Assembly: GCA_948474755.1 (NCBI GenBank)
Contig: CAOLHI010000399.1
Span: 248,001 to 312,000 of the forward strand
Direction of reading: 5' to 3'
Length of the DNA: 64,000 bases
Source: Ctenosaura bakeri
Taxonomy: Eukaryota; Chordata; Lepidosauria; Squamata; Iguanidae
The notes beneath the pieces were generated by a model. That model saw only the letters and a program-made list of their open reading frames with translations, was not told the DNA's origin and searched no databases. Position 1 is the first letter of the stretch, and every line of letters starts with the position of its first letter. Shown in pieces: positions 33,788 through 44,185 of the stretch. Made by a program: the position numbers and the translations under genes.

Positions 33788-33955
33788 TTTGTTGTTGCAT
33801 GCCTTGTATGCATGTATTTGTTGTTGCGTGAACCTTTCTTGAGGTTTTCTGTAGCTGAGAGTGTGTGATACACCCAAGGTCTATGGCCGAGCAGGAACCT
33901 GAACCCTGCTCCAAGGGTGCAGTCCAGTGCTCAAGCCACTACATCAGGCTGGCTC
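33788..33955 (-). mobile_element. tRNA-derived SINE, degenerate
   Basis: 'tgtagctgagagtgtgtgat', 'ggtctatggccgagcagg' and 'agtgctcaagccactacatc' follow the family order with gaps. A TG-rich patch follows at 33954-33980. Confidence 0.75.
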
Positions 33956-34079
33956 GTGTGTATGTGTGTGTGTGTGTATGGGGGGGGTCCCTTTGTAAGA
34001 CTATTAAAGTTTTCAACTGTAAATAAGCACCCAACTTTGCTTCACCACTAAATTTCAGGCAACATGGTGCTCTTCACAT
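33956..34079. repeat. (TG)n patch and flank
   Basis: 'gtgtgtatgtgtgtgtgtgtgt' class repeat followed by a G run at about 33981. Confidence 0.7.
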
Positions 34080-34385
34080 GCTTGGGCAGTGCTACAGTTC
34101 CCATCTGCCCCAACCAGCAGAGAGAATGATCAAGAATTATGGGAGTTATAGTCCCACATTTCAGGAGGGGACCAAGTTGCCTTAGACAATATGCACCAGT
34201 ATGTCAGAGGGGCAGCCTTGCAGAGTCCCTGAGACAGCCTTTCTTCAACTGGTAGATGAATCAGTACAATGGCATTTATAGTTATTTCAGGCATAGGCAA
34301 CTGTGGTGCTCCAGATGTTGCAGAACTTCAGTGTAGCCAAGGCTGAGGGAGTATGGGACTTGCAGATCAACCACATCGGAAGAGC
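34080..34385. mobile_element. Two 'tccagatgttg/actacaactccca' foldback fragments
   Basis: 34085-34190 carries 'tacagttcccatctgcccca' and its partner 'tatgggagttatagtcccac'. 34285-34385 carries 'tggtgctccagatgttgcag' and 'gtatgggacttgcagatcaa'. Both match the layout of a common palindromic repeat also seen at 58527-58660. Confidence 0.5.
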
Positions 34386-34875
34386 CAAATTGATTTTGGG
34401 GTGGTAAATGTTGTCATCTGTCTTCTGTCCGTACTCCTGTGTCTTCCACATCTGTTGGGTTTCTGCCACCACTGCAAAAAGCCACACCTGTTACATAACT
34501 TCTGCTTATGATGTGCTTGCTAGAGATGTAAATCCTCAAGACAAATAATTATTGTAGTGTTCTTGCCACTGCAGAAGAACACAAATATTTTTGTGGAGCA
34601 TTCTTCTTGTATTTTGGAGAATTTTTCATGTGTCATGCTTTTCTTTTGTAAACCCCCCCCCCATATTTCCTGAGCCTTTTCTTCATAGAAAATACTGTTC
34701 TCTGCACAGAAAATGTAGAGTGGTTTTGCACAAAAAAGTCATGTATGGGTTTCTCTGTGGGGAAAAAAAAGTCCGTCAAAACATTCAGGACAACTGAACA
34801 CAGGGACAAAACCACACAAAAGTCTCACTGCTCCATTGGCACTTCCTAATTGTTGACAAATCCATTTTTCCACTG

Positions 34876-35015
34876 GGGCCACTTGTGCACTAGAGTGTTA
34901 CAGCGCTATCATTCCACATTACCTTCGAGGCCCCTCCCTAAACTGCAAACCCCAGGATTCCATAGGATGTTGAAAGTGGAATGATAGCGCTATGACACTC
35001 TAGTGCAGAAATGGC
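34876..35015. mobile_element. PIF/Harbinger-type palindromic MITE, internally deleted
   Basis: It starts 'gggccacttgtgcactagag' and ends 'ctctagtgcagaaatggc', with CTG on both sides (34873-34875 and 35016-35018). The right arm with 'tccataggatgttgaaagtg' is intact; most of the left interior is missing. Confidence 0.75.
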
Positions 35016-35077
35016 CTGGGAAATGAATAGTAGGAAGTATTCTTTCGATCGGTAGTAATTAATAGTGGGGGGGGAGA

Positions 35078-35078
35078 G

Positions 35079-35137
<59 letters not shown>

Positions 35138-35140
35138 AAA
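35078..35140. repeat. (GAAA)n microsatellite
   Basis: About 15 copies of GAAA. The minus-strand frames through it read as repeated SFFL and are not genes. It lies about 140 bp upstream of the CpG island. Confidence 0.97.
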
Positions 35141-35279
35141 TTTGCAAGAGCAAACAAATGGGGAAGGACTGGTTGTGACTGGACTGGAAAATGTACTGAA
35201 AAGCCCACAGCACTTGGATGTTGCCGTTTCTCCTTCAGAAAAGTTGAAGCGAAGGCTCCCAAGCCAGAGAGACAACTGG

Positions 35280-36480
35280 CTTAACACCAAGGGGTCCCAA
35301 CCACCGAAGTGGTCGCGGCGTGTACATAAACAGTAGCCGACTCGCTCTGCCCCCCCCCGTCCCCGCCTTAAAACAAAATTCCCCACAGGCTATAATTTGC
35401 TCTCCTCCCGGCTTCGCTCCGCGGGCAAGTCCAAGTGGTTAATCTTTCCCTCCCCTCCGCGCGCGGGGACGGGGAGGGGGGGGGAATTCCAGCTGCAGCC
35501 GGAGGCCAAAGCGGGCCTCCCTGAGGAGGGGCCAACGGAGGCGCAGGCAGGCTCGCCGCTGGGTGAGACGGAGAGGGGGAGTCTGTCGAGCGGCGGCCTC
35601 CGCCAGCTTTCTCCACGGACGCTCCGGAGAAAGAGAGAGAGGGAGGGAGGAGGGAGCTGAGAGGGGGCGTTGACTCTCAGAGCTCTCTGGCTACCGCCGG
35701 CTTCTGAAGTGACACCGACCCCGGGTCCCCAAACAGGCGCGCGAGGAGCGGGAGCGCGCCGCGGTGGGCTGAGGAGACGCTTCCCGCCGACGCCGAGCTC
35801 CTCGGGATGAATTAAAGAGCGAAAGCCTTCCTTCGGCTCTCTCGTTGCCCCCCACACGCCCCCGTTGGGGTCCGCGCCCGGACTTGGACGCTCGGCATCG
35901 CCGGTCGGAGGGTGTGGAGCCGCCGTCCCCGTCGTTCCTCAGTAAGAGCCGCCGCTTTGTTTCTCGCCGCTGGGCGAGGGTTGAGCCGCCCCTCACGATA
36001 GTTTTCGGTGTCTTTAGCCTTCCTCCCCCCGCCCCCAGCGAGAACCGGTTTCCCCTGTCGGGGTTTACTTGTGTGGGGTGTGGGGTGTGTGTGTGTGTGG
36101 ACGACGCTGTCCCCCGTCCGGCTCAACCTGACACGCGCTGCCGCCGCCCCCCCGCGTTTTAGCTGCCCCAAGCGCGCGCGCGCGGGGGGTCCTCCGTCCG
36201 GAGCCGTGAGGCGACGACCCCATTGTTTCGTGGCTCCGGGAGCCGATTGCTTGGTCTTGCCGCTGCTTCGAACGACGGCAGGGTGTGGAAGGGGCTGGGC
36301 GGCCGGGAGGATGAAGCTCTGTTGGGGGCGAGGGCCGAATATCCATTTAGTTCCCAGAAGAGCCGAACTGGCTGAAACTGAGGAGAGGGCGAAGAGGAAG
36401 GAGAAACTCACACACAAAAAAAGGAAGGGGCAGAAATAGGGGCAGTTGGGCAGGACAGGAGACTGTGGAGACCCCTAAAG
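35280..36480. promoter_or_regulatory. CpG island, probable host-gene promoter and first exon
   Basis: About 1.2 kb of GC- and CpG-rich sequence begins and ends abruptly inside AT-rich DNA that is poor in CpG. It contains runs such as 'cgcgcgcggggacgg', several GGGCGG/GGGGCG-type Sp1-like sites and no clear TATA box. This is how vertebrate housekeeping and developmental promoters look. None of the long frames through it (both strands) resembles a known protein, so any exon here is probably untranslated. It is the only such region in the window and, unlike 19104-19611, has no transposon-like termini. The strand is not certain; the best splice donor is on the plus strand at 35942. Confidence 0.75.
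35640..35941 (+). other. Possible non-coding first exon ending at a splice donor
   Basis: The sequence TCA|GTAAGA at 35939-35947 matches a splice donor, with GT at 35942-35943. The 300 bp before it is GC-rich and contains a short upstream ATG at 35807 followed at once by a stop (ATG AAT TAA), consistent with a 5' untranslated leader. The 5' boundary given is arbitrary. Another donor-like site (GGTGAGA) is at about 35560, and donor-like sites on the minus strand also exist, so this call is weak. Confidence 0.3.
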
Positions 36481-36499
36481 GCGGGGGAGAGAAGCGGGG

Positions 36500-36600
36500 A
36501 ATGTGGCAGCACCTTTAAGACTAACTGATTTTTACTTTCGGATGGGCTTTCGCGGACACCAACTCATTTCTTTGGATGTAGTACAGAGCGGAGACCCGTG
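36500..36600. repeat. Short repeat fragment at CpG-island edge
   Basis: 'gcagcacctttaagactaac' followed by 'gggctttcgcggacaccaac' resembles the end of an interspersed repeat often seen in reptile DNA. The family was not identified. Confidence 0.35.
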
Positions 36601-37051
36601 GTATGGGGCGGGGTCAGTCCGTCCTTCTCTCTCCCACCCCTGCCAGGGATTTTTCTTACTCTGGGAGCTTTCCTGGGAGCTTGATTTTGTACCCCAACAG
36701 CATCGGCCATTCCTCTGAAAGGGTCCCGAGGAGCTCTGTGTCTTTATCGGCTTGGGAAGGGCACCTTCTCCACGGGTGGGGGGAAGCAGTAAAAAGATAC
36801 AGCTGCACACGCCCATGGAGGAGCGCTCCCAAGGCGCAGGCAGGAACAACAACAGAAAGAAAGCGAGCTGGGCTCAGAAAGTACCCATAGTATCCTTATC
36901 TGTTGTTACCTGAAGAGACTTGGCAACAGGCGCTGTCGAGCAGAGGCGTTCCTTGCAAGACTTTGTAGCTGTGTGGGTGAGCTTAAAAGTATCTGAGAGC
37001 TCCCTGGTATTTATTCGCCAGTACTGGTGCATGGATATGTGTGTTTATATA
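36601..37051. other. Unassigned sequence next to the CpG island
   Basis: Moderately GC-rich. Overlapping frames at 36532-36890 lack recognisable domains. No splice pattern stands out. Confidence 0.4.
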
Positions 37052-37210
37052 TGTGCCTTCAAGTTGCTTTATGGTGATCCCATTAATTTATTTGGTTTTC
37101 TTGGGCAAGCTATACTCAGAGGTGGTTTTGCCAGTTCCTTCCTCCAAAACATACTGTACAGCACTTGGTCTTTTTTGACAGGCTGCCATCCAAGTACTAA
37201 CAAGAGTAAC
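37052..37210 (-). mobile_element. 5S rRNA-derived SINE, 5' truncated
   Basis: A short TG/TA tail ('atgtgtgtttatatatgtg') is followed by 'ccttcaagttgctttatggt' and 'ggcaagctatactcagaggt', then part of the 5S-like head ('ccatccaagtactaacaaga') up to the truncation. Confidence 0.8.
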
Positions 37211-37475
37211 CTGTGCGTAGCCAATGGTAAAGGATACTATGAGTTGCAGTCTAGCAAAATTTAGAGGGTTGCACCTACCATAAAGTGGGGATGGTATATA
37301 AACTACTGATCCAAAGTTACATCCAAAACCTTGTCACAAAACAAACAAAAAACAACATTGGCCATTAAAGAAGAACAGGTAGATCAGTTCATTTTGCAAA
37401 TGGTGCTCTCTTTCTAGTTTGTGCTAGATCATGCCACTTGTTAATAAGAAATACTCCTGTGCTTAACAGATGTGA

Positions 37476-37667
37476 AGATGTAGTGGTCTGAGTGTTGAAC
37501 AACAACCCTGGAGACCAGGTGCGAGTCCCTGATTGGCCATGGAAATCCACTGGGTGACCTTGGGCATGTCACACAACTCTAAACCCCTAGAAAACTCCCT
37601 GATAGGTTCACCTTAGCATTGCTGTAAGTTGGAAGTGACTCTGAAGGCACACAACAACAACAAAAAT
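37476..37667 (+). mobile_element. tRNA-derived SINE with (AAC)n tail
   Basis: The head 'tgtagtggtctgagtgttga' (box A) leads to 'ccaggtgcgagtccc' (box B region), then 'tccactgggtgaccttgggc' and the tail 'gaaggcacacaacaacaac'. It is one of the more complete copies. Confidence 0.88.
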
Positions 37668-38054
37668 GAGTAACCAAATGGTTGTGTGAAGATAAGTAGT
37701 TGTAATCCCCTGGACTTTTGGTGGTGGGGAAAATAGAATATGTTGAAATGCTGACTGTCAAGTTGCTGCTAAAGGTTTTGGACTGAAGCTGGGAGAAGAA
37801 ATGATAATTTTCCTAAAAAGATCCTCCACTCTAGTGAACATTTGTGCCTTTCAGATGAAATGGAGGAACTATGCCAGAAATGACAACGGTTAAGACAACT
37901 GGTAGCATACTCTCTGGAATTACACCTCAGTGATAAAATGCATTGTTATCACAGTAAGCTTTTTAAGAGAACAAGTTTTCAGAAATAATGTTCTTTCTGA
38001 ACTTCATCTTGTTAAGTTTCCAAATATTTAAGTAAATAACTTCCTTTTTCTGGA
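37668..38054. other. Unassigned sequence
   Basis: No recognised repeat or exon. Confidence 0.45.
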
Positions 38055-38170
38055 CTGAATCAATTGGTAGTCCCAACAGTTGCAGACCAGTTGAGTCAGT
38101 GGGATTCTCATAAGCACTGACAGTTTAATAATTGAATCAATGGATCTACTGTAGTTGGGACTACCAAATG
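38055..38170. mobile_element. Foldback repeat, same type as 7225-7355
   Basis: 'attggtagtcccaac' on the left is a perfect inverted match of 'gttgggactaccaaat' on the right. 'gggattctcataagcactga' lies between. Confidence 0.55.
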
Positions 38171-39818
38171 GATTTAGGGTCTTATCCATAATACTTAATA
38201 TGAATGGTAATACTGATAATTTATACAATACTTCCTAGAACAGAATACTACAGAAACAAGAATAGTAGCACTTGTAATCTGATGATGTCATCTGGTGATG
38301 CATGCACTTCCGCTAGCTTCTGCCACCTGTAGAGCTGGAGTTGGTTCAGGATGTGACACCATAACATGGAAAAAATGGAGTAATGGACACACCCAATTCT
38401 TGCCCTTTGGATGAACTTATATGGGGGAAGTTATACGCGTATCTCTGTGCTGTGTGTGAGGCAGCCAGAGACCTCATTATGGAAATAACATGTTGATGCG
38501 CTGAATGAATGTAGAAGACTGTTAATAAAGTTTGGAAAATGGTTAGCATTTGGTTCAAAGGATATCTCACCTATGTACTCTGTGAGCAGCCGTAGGCAAG
38601 CTGCTGCGTTTTGCCCTCAGCTCTGCTATATTTCAGCTTCAACCTCACCTGCATTCAGAAAATAATAATACTGACCTGTTTTTCCATGTTTGTTTCTTAA
38701 AGGATTGTTGAAACAATAACCCAGGCCAAATAGTTCAGCTGCTCTGATTGGACATCCTCCTTCCCACCTGTCTGTTCTGATTCCTTCCCTCACTTCCCAG
38801 TTCAGGCCAGCTAGAGTTTTCTGTGACCTCAAAATAGGGTGAACCATGGGGCAGTTTGGAGGTTCCAGGAGAGGAACACAGCTATCATACACCCTTCTTG
38901 ACTGAAGAATAATATGCTACTTCTATCTGGAATAGTTGTTCTTTGCACAACTTTGGAAGAAAGTCGTGAGGGAGGAAGGGCACGCCTGCCTGGCCAGCCA
39001 GATCAGTTGAATAAATCCTGGGGTGCCAGATCTCCCAGCCAGATCACCCTCACATCCACCATAGCACAGTCCTATTCAAAAGTGGTGATCCAGTGATACA
39101 AGTCGAGAAGCCATCAATTGCCAGTCAGCAATGATATCTAGCAGACCATGAGAATATGATACTCATAAGGCATAAATACCATCATAGACCCTAGCACATG
39201 GGGAAAAGATGGACATTCCACATCCGATAGCTTGAGAAGCACTACCATTGATGGTTCAGATATCCTGTCCACTATGAACTCAAAATGGGTGACCTGGTTG
39301 GTCCTGCTACGAGGGAACATGTTGGCTCATGCTCTTGCATTTGGTGTCTGGGTAAAATGGCTGTACACCCAGAAGTCTCCTTAAGATCAAGGGAAATCCT
39401 AGTGGGACAGATTGGCTTCTCAAGCTGAGGAATCCTATGTGCTCAGTTTAGTACACACATATGTGGTCCATGTGTAAAAATGTCAAGCATGCAGCTTGCT
39501 GAGGGAGGTATGGCATCTTCTTGTTCTTTGCATGTTTTTCAGCTCATGTGCTCAGGGTTGGAGCTCCATAATCACAGCATGGAAAAGACTTATAGAACTT
39601 AGATGATAGTGGAGTGATGCTCGTAGCTCCCACACTGGTTGTTTCTTGTGGTTTGGTTGAGGGTTAAAACTACAGTCCTTTCCCTACTTGCTGGGGCTAA
39701 GTCCCACTAAGCTCAGTGGGACTTATTTATGAGTAAACATGTCGAGGCTTGCACTGCAAATTAACCTATCTGTGAAGTTCAGATTCTGTTGCAATAATTG
39801 CGGTTCAAGCCTATTATA
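38171..39818. other. Mostly unassigned; old repeat fragment at 39697-39765
   Basis: 39697-39765 carries 'cccactaagctcagtgggac' and 'ttatgagtaaacatgtcgag', a short ancient interspersed motif also present at 40976-41030 and 49675-49735. Nothing else is recognised. Confidence 0.45.
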
Positions 39819-40183
39819 CAGTTGGTCCTCCACATATGCAGGTTTAGCATTTGTGGATTTGACTATTTGTGGATTATTTGCTGCTGCCTCTGCTGCTGCC
39901 CTACGCCATTTTTAATAGGGACTTTCAAGTTTCATGAGACTGAGAGAGACTGCAAAGGTGAAGTGAGGCTTCTAAGTCCCTATTAAAAATAGTGTAGGGC
40001 AGCAAGGGAGTCAGTGGCAAGCCACACCAGCTGCCCAGTTCTGCCTTGCAAAGGAACCTTGAAGGCAGAGCTGGGCAGCTGGTATGCTACCTACCATGGA
40101 TTCAAGTGTATTGTGTACTGTACATTTGAATCCACAGTGGGTTGAATCTGTGGATTGTACATTATGTTTGGTTTGAGGGGCCT
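39819..40183. mobile_element. Mariner/Tigger-like foldback MITE
   Basis: The left end 'ta-cagttggtcctccacata' is a typical Tigger-like terminus next to TA; the right end near 'gtttgaggggcctata' is diverged. Inside, 'ccatttttaatagggact' pairs with 'agtccctattaaaaatag', and 'ctgcccagttctgcctt' pairs with 'aaggcagagctgggcag', giving two nested stems. Confidence 0.65.
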
Positions 40184-40535
40184 ATATTCACAGCTTTTTC
40201 CCCTTAAAATATTCTGTGCCCCTTATGGCACATGTTCAGCGTAACACAGACTTTTACTTGTGCAGTGGGTGGAACTAGACTTAGCACTTATACAGCAAAA
40301 GTCCCACAGCCATGTAGGGCAGGTTTTGGTATGTGCAGAAGGAGAGGAGTATATATTCTGCAGTCGTGTGCATTCTACTGGAAGATGAGCATAACTGGGT
40401 ACTACTGTCTTGTGCCCTATCTGTTCCATCTTTATTTTCTACTGTCAGTACTGTACCTATCACAATGCTTGTAAGCAAGAGTGGTGGGTTTTTTTGTCTC
40501 CATCTACATATTCTGACCTGCATTCTATACATGCT

Positions 40536-40972
40536 TACAGGCTTCCCCTGCTTATCTGACAGGTTAGGGGCTGGAACACTGTCAAAAAGTACAAATGGTT
40601 GAAAAGCAGAACCTATCTACTTACAGAAGCTTGCTTGGGACTGACTATGCATGCACCCTGCTTATAAAATCACTTTGCAATCAGTGCATGCGCAATCCCA
40701 AGCAAGCCTCTGTAGGTAAGGATTACTGATGGAAACCCACTGTTTTGATGCTTGTGGTACAGACACGTTCCTTTAATTCCACTAGGGAATTTTTGTAGGC
40801 AAGACTTGGGACCATATGCATGTGTGAGCGGTCCTAAGCAAGCCTTCATAGGTGAGAAGAACTGATGAAAGAGCCGATCCATGTCAAATTAATGAAACTT
40901 GTCCTTAATTTGGAAGTTTTCAAAGAGCAAGCCATCAGATAATGGGGCATCAAAAGGCGGAGATTTCCTGTA
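40536..40972. mobile_element. TA-flanked foldback DNA element
   Basis: It lies between 'ta-caggcttcccctgctt' and 'ggcggagatttcctg-ta', imperfect inverted ends. An internal inverted repeat pairs 'acagaagcttgcttggga' with 'tcccaagcaagcctctgt'. It resembles a mariner-type MITE. Confidence 0.5.
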
Positions 40973-40975
40973 CCT

Positions 40976-41030
40976 TGGAGTAAGCCCCATAGAACTCAAG
41001 GGAGTTTACCTCTAAATGGACTTGAGGAAG
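40976..41030. repeat. Ancient interspersed motif
   Basis: 'ggagtaagccccatagaact' and 'gggagtttacctctaaatgg' match the pattern at 39697 and 49675. Confidence 0.4.
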
Positions 41031-41465
41031 TTTGAGCTGCATGCTGTTTTTCTACTTAGGCAAGAAGTAATGAGTTCTGTAGGCTCCATTTGCCATCACC
41101 TTACCCAGTTGCCAGGGGAGCAATCATTCTAGGGGACAAAGGAGGCTGCAGAAGGAAATGGGATAGGCCCGTATCTTAAATGTGAACTCTCTTCCATGAA
41201 TGGGAGGGCAATCATTAAAAGAAGATAAGTTAGGTTCCAAGCCACTGTCTGTCAACAAGAAAAAAGTCCAAGCATGGCATTGATGATAAAATAAGTTCCT
41301 TGTTGCTACAGTGCTGTTTGCTTACAGTTTATAACCATCATAAATATAAATCAATATTTATAAATGTGGCAAACAACAAAAACATAATGGGAAGACAGAG
41401 TTTTATAATAAAATGCTAGAAGTGTTATGAGATGTTATCTTCTTACATTTTTGTTCCTTTTTCAG
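41031..41465. other. Unassigned sequence
   Basis: Nothing recognised apart from the pyrimidine-rich run ending at the acceptor-like site at 41465. Confidence 0.4.
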
Positions 41466-41603
41466 AGTGAACACTCTTTAATGATTAAGACTTGTGGTTC
41501 AGATTTCCACAACTGCTTGTTGTCCTGGCCTCTAGCTATATTTACAATGGAATCCTGCTTGCTTGTAGTAAAGTTAAATCTGGAAATACCAGCCATGGGA
41601 TAT
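41466..41603 (+). other. Exon-shaped interval (candidate internal or start exon)
   Basis: The interval is preceded by a pyrimidine-rich tract and AG ('ttgttcctttttcag', ending at 41465) and followed by a near-consensus donor ('tat|gtaagtg', GT at 41604). It is 138 bp, a multiple of three, and open in the frame beginning at its first base. An in-frame ATG at 41550 has A at -3 and G at +4. It lies about 5.5 kb downstream of the CpG island and outside any repeat recognised here. The encoded residues (SEHSLMIKTCGSDFHNC...) match nothing I recognise. It could be chance: a pair of good splice sites is expected occasionally in tens of kilobases. Confidence 0.25.
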
Positions 41604-42544
41604 GTAAGTGTGGTTGAAAAGGAGGAATATATGGCTGACTTTGAAGTTTATGCTTTACTTCCCCCCCCGACATCTAGTAATTGCAAATTCTGTAAATTCA
41701 GGTAACATTAGACATTTAGCTACCTTGACTGGTAACAAACTACTTGATATTTTCTATAGAAATATAGATAGTATCAGGTGGATAAGTTGCAGGCTATATC
41801 AGTATCCTCTCATAACATAATATTTTGTTCTTATTGATACCAAACCCATTTTTTAATCTGTATCTGTATATTAAATCTTTGCCTTAATTTTAGGAGCTGG
41901 TTTGTACAACCACAGTTTGGGTTTATTTTCAGTCCCTGGTAGCACTCTCTTTGCCAGTTGAGATCTGAGAAGTGGAAATGGTGAAGCATGATGTTTCACC
42001 ATGCACACATGCACACTGATACTAAAGCTTGATGACTATCATAAGATCCACATTCAGTCAGAGTTCAGTTCAGTTCCAAACAAAAGCTTAAAAATATGGT
42101 GCTTTTAATCTTTTCATAGAATGATCTTGAACAAAAAGGAAAAATTCAGAAATACACATGGAACAATTTTTCTGGGAACATGACCATGACTTCTTTGGAA
42201 TATGGTTGGGACACACTGTTATATGCACCCTATAATCTGATTATTACAAAAATAAATTCTAGCTACCTTCTGATGTGCTGATTTTCTATGTAAGGGAATT
42301 ATATATGTGAGAGAGAATCTGATGCACATCAACACATCTATAGTATGCACTCTGAAGTGGTACTGCAGGTATTGGTGAGATGCAACATATACTTTTTCTG
42401 AGCCTGCAGATCAGCCTCAGAGTGACATCTGTGCAATTTTGACACCTAAGTATTAAAAACAGCCCTTACAAAGAGGCATGTTTACAAAGAGTCATCTGGA
42501 AGACAGTAAGAAGAGCTATGCTGGATTAGAACAAAAGTCTACTT
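41604..42544. other. Unassigned sequence
   Basis: No recognised repeat or exon. Confidence 0.4.
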
Positions 42545-43043
42545 TTCAAGTGTAGTTTTTCAACCTATAACACTCTACATGACTTGCATCCAGGCTATTT
42601 GAAGGCTCATATCTCCCTTTATGAGCCCATTTAAGATTTTCTGAGGAGGTGCTGCTTTCTGTCCCACCACCTTTTCAGGCTCATTTGGTGAGAAAAAGGA
42701 AGAGTGCCTTTTCTGTGGCTGCTCCTAGACTTTGGGACTCTCTCCCTAGGGAGGACAGAATGGCTCTCTCCCTGCTGTCCTTCCATTGGTAACTGAAAAT
42801 ATTCTTATGTCACCAGATTTTAGAAACTGAATAGGATAGCTTTTTATGATGTGTTCTTTTATGATCTGTGTAGTCTTTTATTTAATTTTAAAATTAACTA
42901 ACATATATTTATACTTTTATCGAAGTTTTGTATACTTTTTAATCTGTATTGTTCTTAAATATGTTAACTGCCTTTAGTCCCAGGGTGTATATAAAGGTGG
43001 GATATAAATGAATAAAATACTATTATTACTACTACCACCACCA
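42545..43043 (+). mobile_element. L2/CR1-group LINE 3' end
   Basis: The sequence 'ggctcatttggtgagaaaaa', 'ttctgtggctgctcctagac' and 'tttgggactctctccctagg' encodes the broken C-terminal end of the LINE protein. An AT-rich 3' UTR, 'cctttagtcccagggtgtat', 'aaaggtgggatataaatga' and a (TACTACCAC)-type tail follow. It is a different subfamily from 11434-13468. Confidence 0.8.
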
Positions 43044-43743
43044 CTTGCCTTTTGGAAGACTGCAAGCAACATCTGAGCCAAAGGCATCCTCCACTCCCAG
43101 TTGTACATCAGGATTTGTAGCCTCTACTATGGAAACTATTGACCTGCTGGATGTGTATTCAAGTAGTGCATTGTAACCAGTGTAGAAATAGATGCTGTAG
43201 AGCTCCATTAAGCCTATTTGTAATAGCTACAAAGTATCTTGTGTAAGTTGTTGATTGCAACAATATATCTGTATGGAGCCTGCCTGGGTTGTTACAAGGT
43301 ATCAATAGCTAATTGCTTTATTGCCTGTTGCTACAATTTATCTAGGGAGGGGCAAGATCAGAGCAATGCGAAAAGGAAAGTGTAGTTGGAAGACACTTGT
43401 CTTTTGGAAACCTGATCTTTATAAGATAAGGGGCAGTAAATATATGCTTGGGTCAAACTGGTCAAGGACAGTGAGAAGTGGGAACCAAGCATAGGTCTGG
43501 TAACTGCCTGGGAAGACGTGTGATGCTTAGATTTATGACCCTTACCAATCATGGCTTTGCATGCCTAGATTTTGGAACTGTACCTATGAAAAGTGTAAGC
43601 TTTAGTCTCAGCAGCTTCAGAAGAAGTGTGCTCTGTTGTTTGCATTTCTACAAATAAAACTATTGTCTGTCTCAGGGTGAAGTTTGTGGAGTGTGGGTTG
43701 TCTAGTACCTGACATTGCATTTCTCAGAAATGGATATACAACT
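43044..43743. other. Unassigned sequence
   Basis: No recognised repeat or exon. Confidence 0.4.
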
Positions 43744-44049
43744 CATAGAATCATAGAGTTGGAAGAGAACCTAGGGGCCATCAAGTCCAACCCCCTGCTA
43801 TGCAGGAACACCTATCAAAGCATTCCCAACAGATGGCCATCCAGCCTCTGCTTAAACATCTCCAAGGAAGGAGACTCTACCACACTCCAAGGCAGCATAT
43901 TCCACTGCTGGACAGCTCTGACCATCAGGAAGTTGTTCCTGAGGTTCAAGTGGAGTCTCCTTTCCTGCAGCTTAAATCCATTGCTCCTTGTCCTAGTCTC
44001 TGGAGTGGCAGAGAACAAGCCCACTCCCTCCTCAACATGACATCCCTTC
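43744..44049 (-). mobile_element. CR1 LINE 3' end
   Basis: It begins 'catagaatcatagagttgga', the reverse complement of the CR1 ATTCTATG tail. It continues through 'ggccatcaagtccaacccc', 'agatggccatccagcctctg' and 'ccattgctccttgtcctagt'. The open frames at 43684-44192 and 43815-44024 are this LINE read in different frames. The minus-strand one retains the LINE C-terminal reading ('LQERRLHLNLRNNFLM'). Confidence 0.88.
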
Positions 44050-44069
44050 AGAGATCAAGTTGCTTGGAA

Positions 44070-44185
44070 TATACATGGCTTCTCACTCCACCTTCCAGGA
44101 ATTTGTCCAGTCCCTTTAAAGCTGTCCGAATTGTAGGCTGTTATTACATCTCTCAATGCCACAGGTTAGCCATGTACTTTATGGA
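44070..44185 (-). mobile_element. CR1 LINE 3' fragment, second subtype
   Basis: 'gaatttgtccagtcccttta', 'ggctgttattacatctctca' and 'gttagccatgtactttatgg' match in reverse complement the region upstream of 30110-30200. It adjoins the previous CR1 copy, so two subtypes sit end to end. Confidence 0.65.

Noticed and set aside
34938..35386. Minus-strand frames encoding repeated SFFLSFFLS residues
   Set aside because: They are a translation of the (GAAA)n microsatellite at 35078-35140.
35390..36439. Long open frames on both strands in the CpG island (up to about 200 codons)
   Set aside because: GC-rich DNA lacks stop codons by chance. The frames overlap on both strands and show Pro/Arg/Gly-rich composition without any recognised domain.
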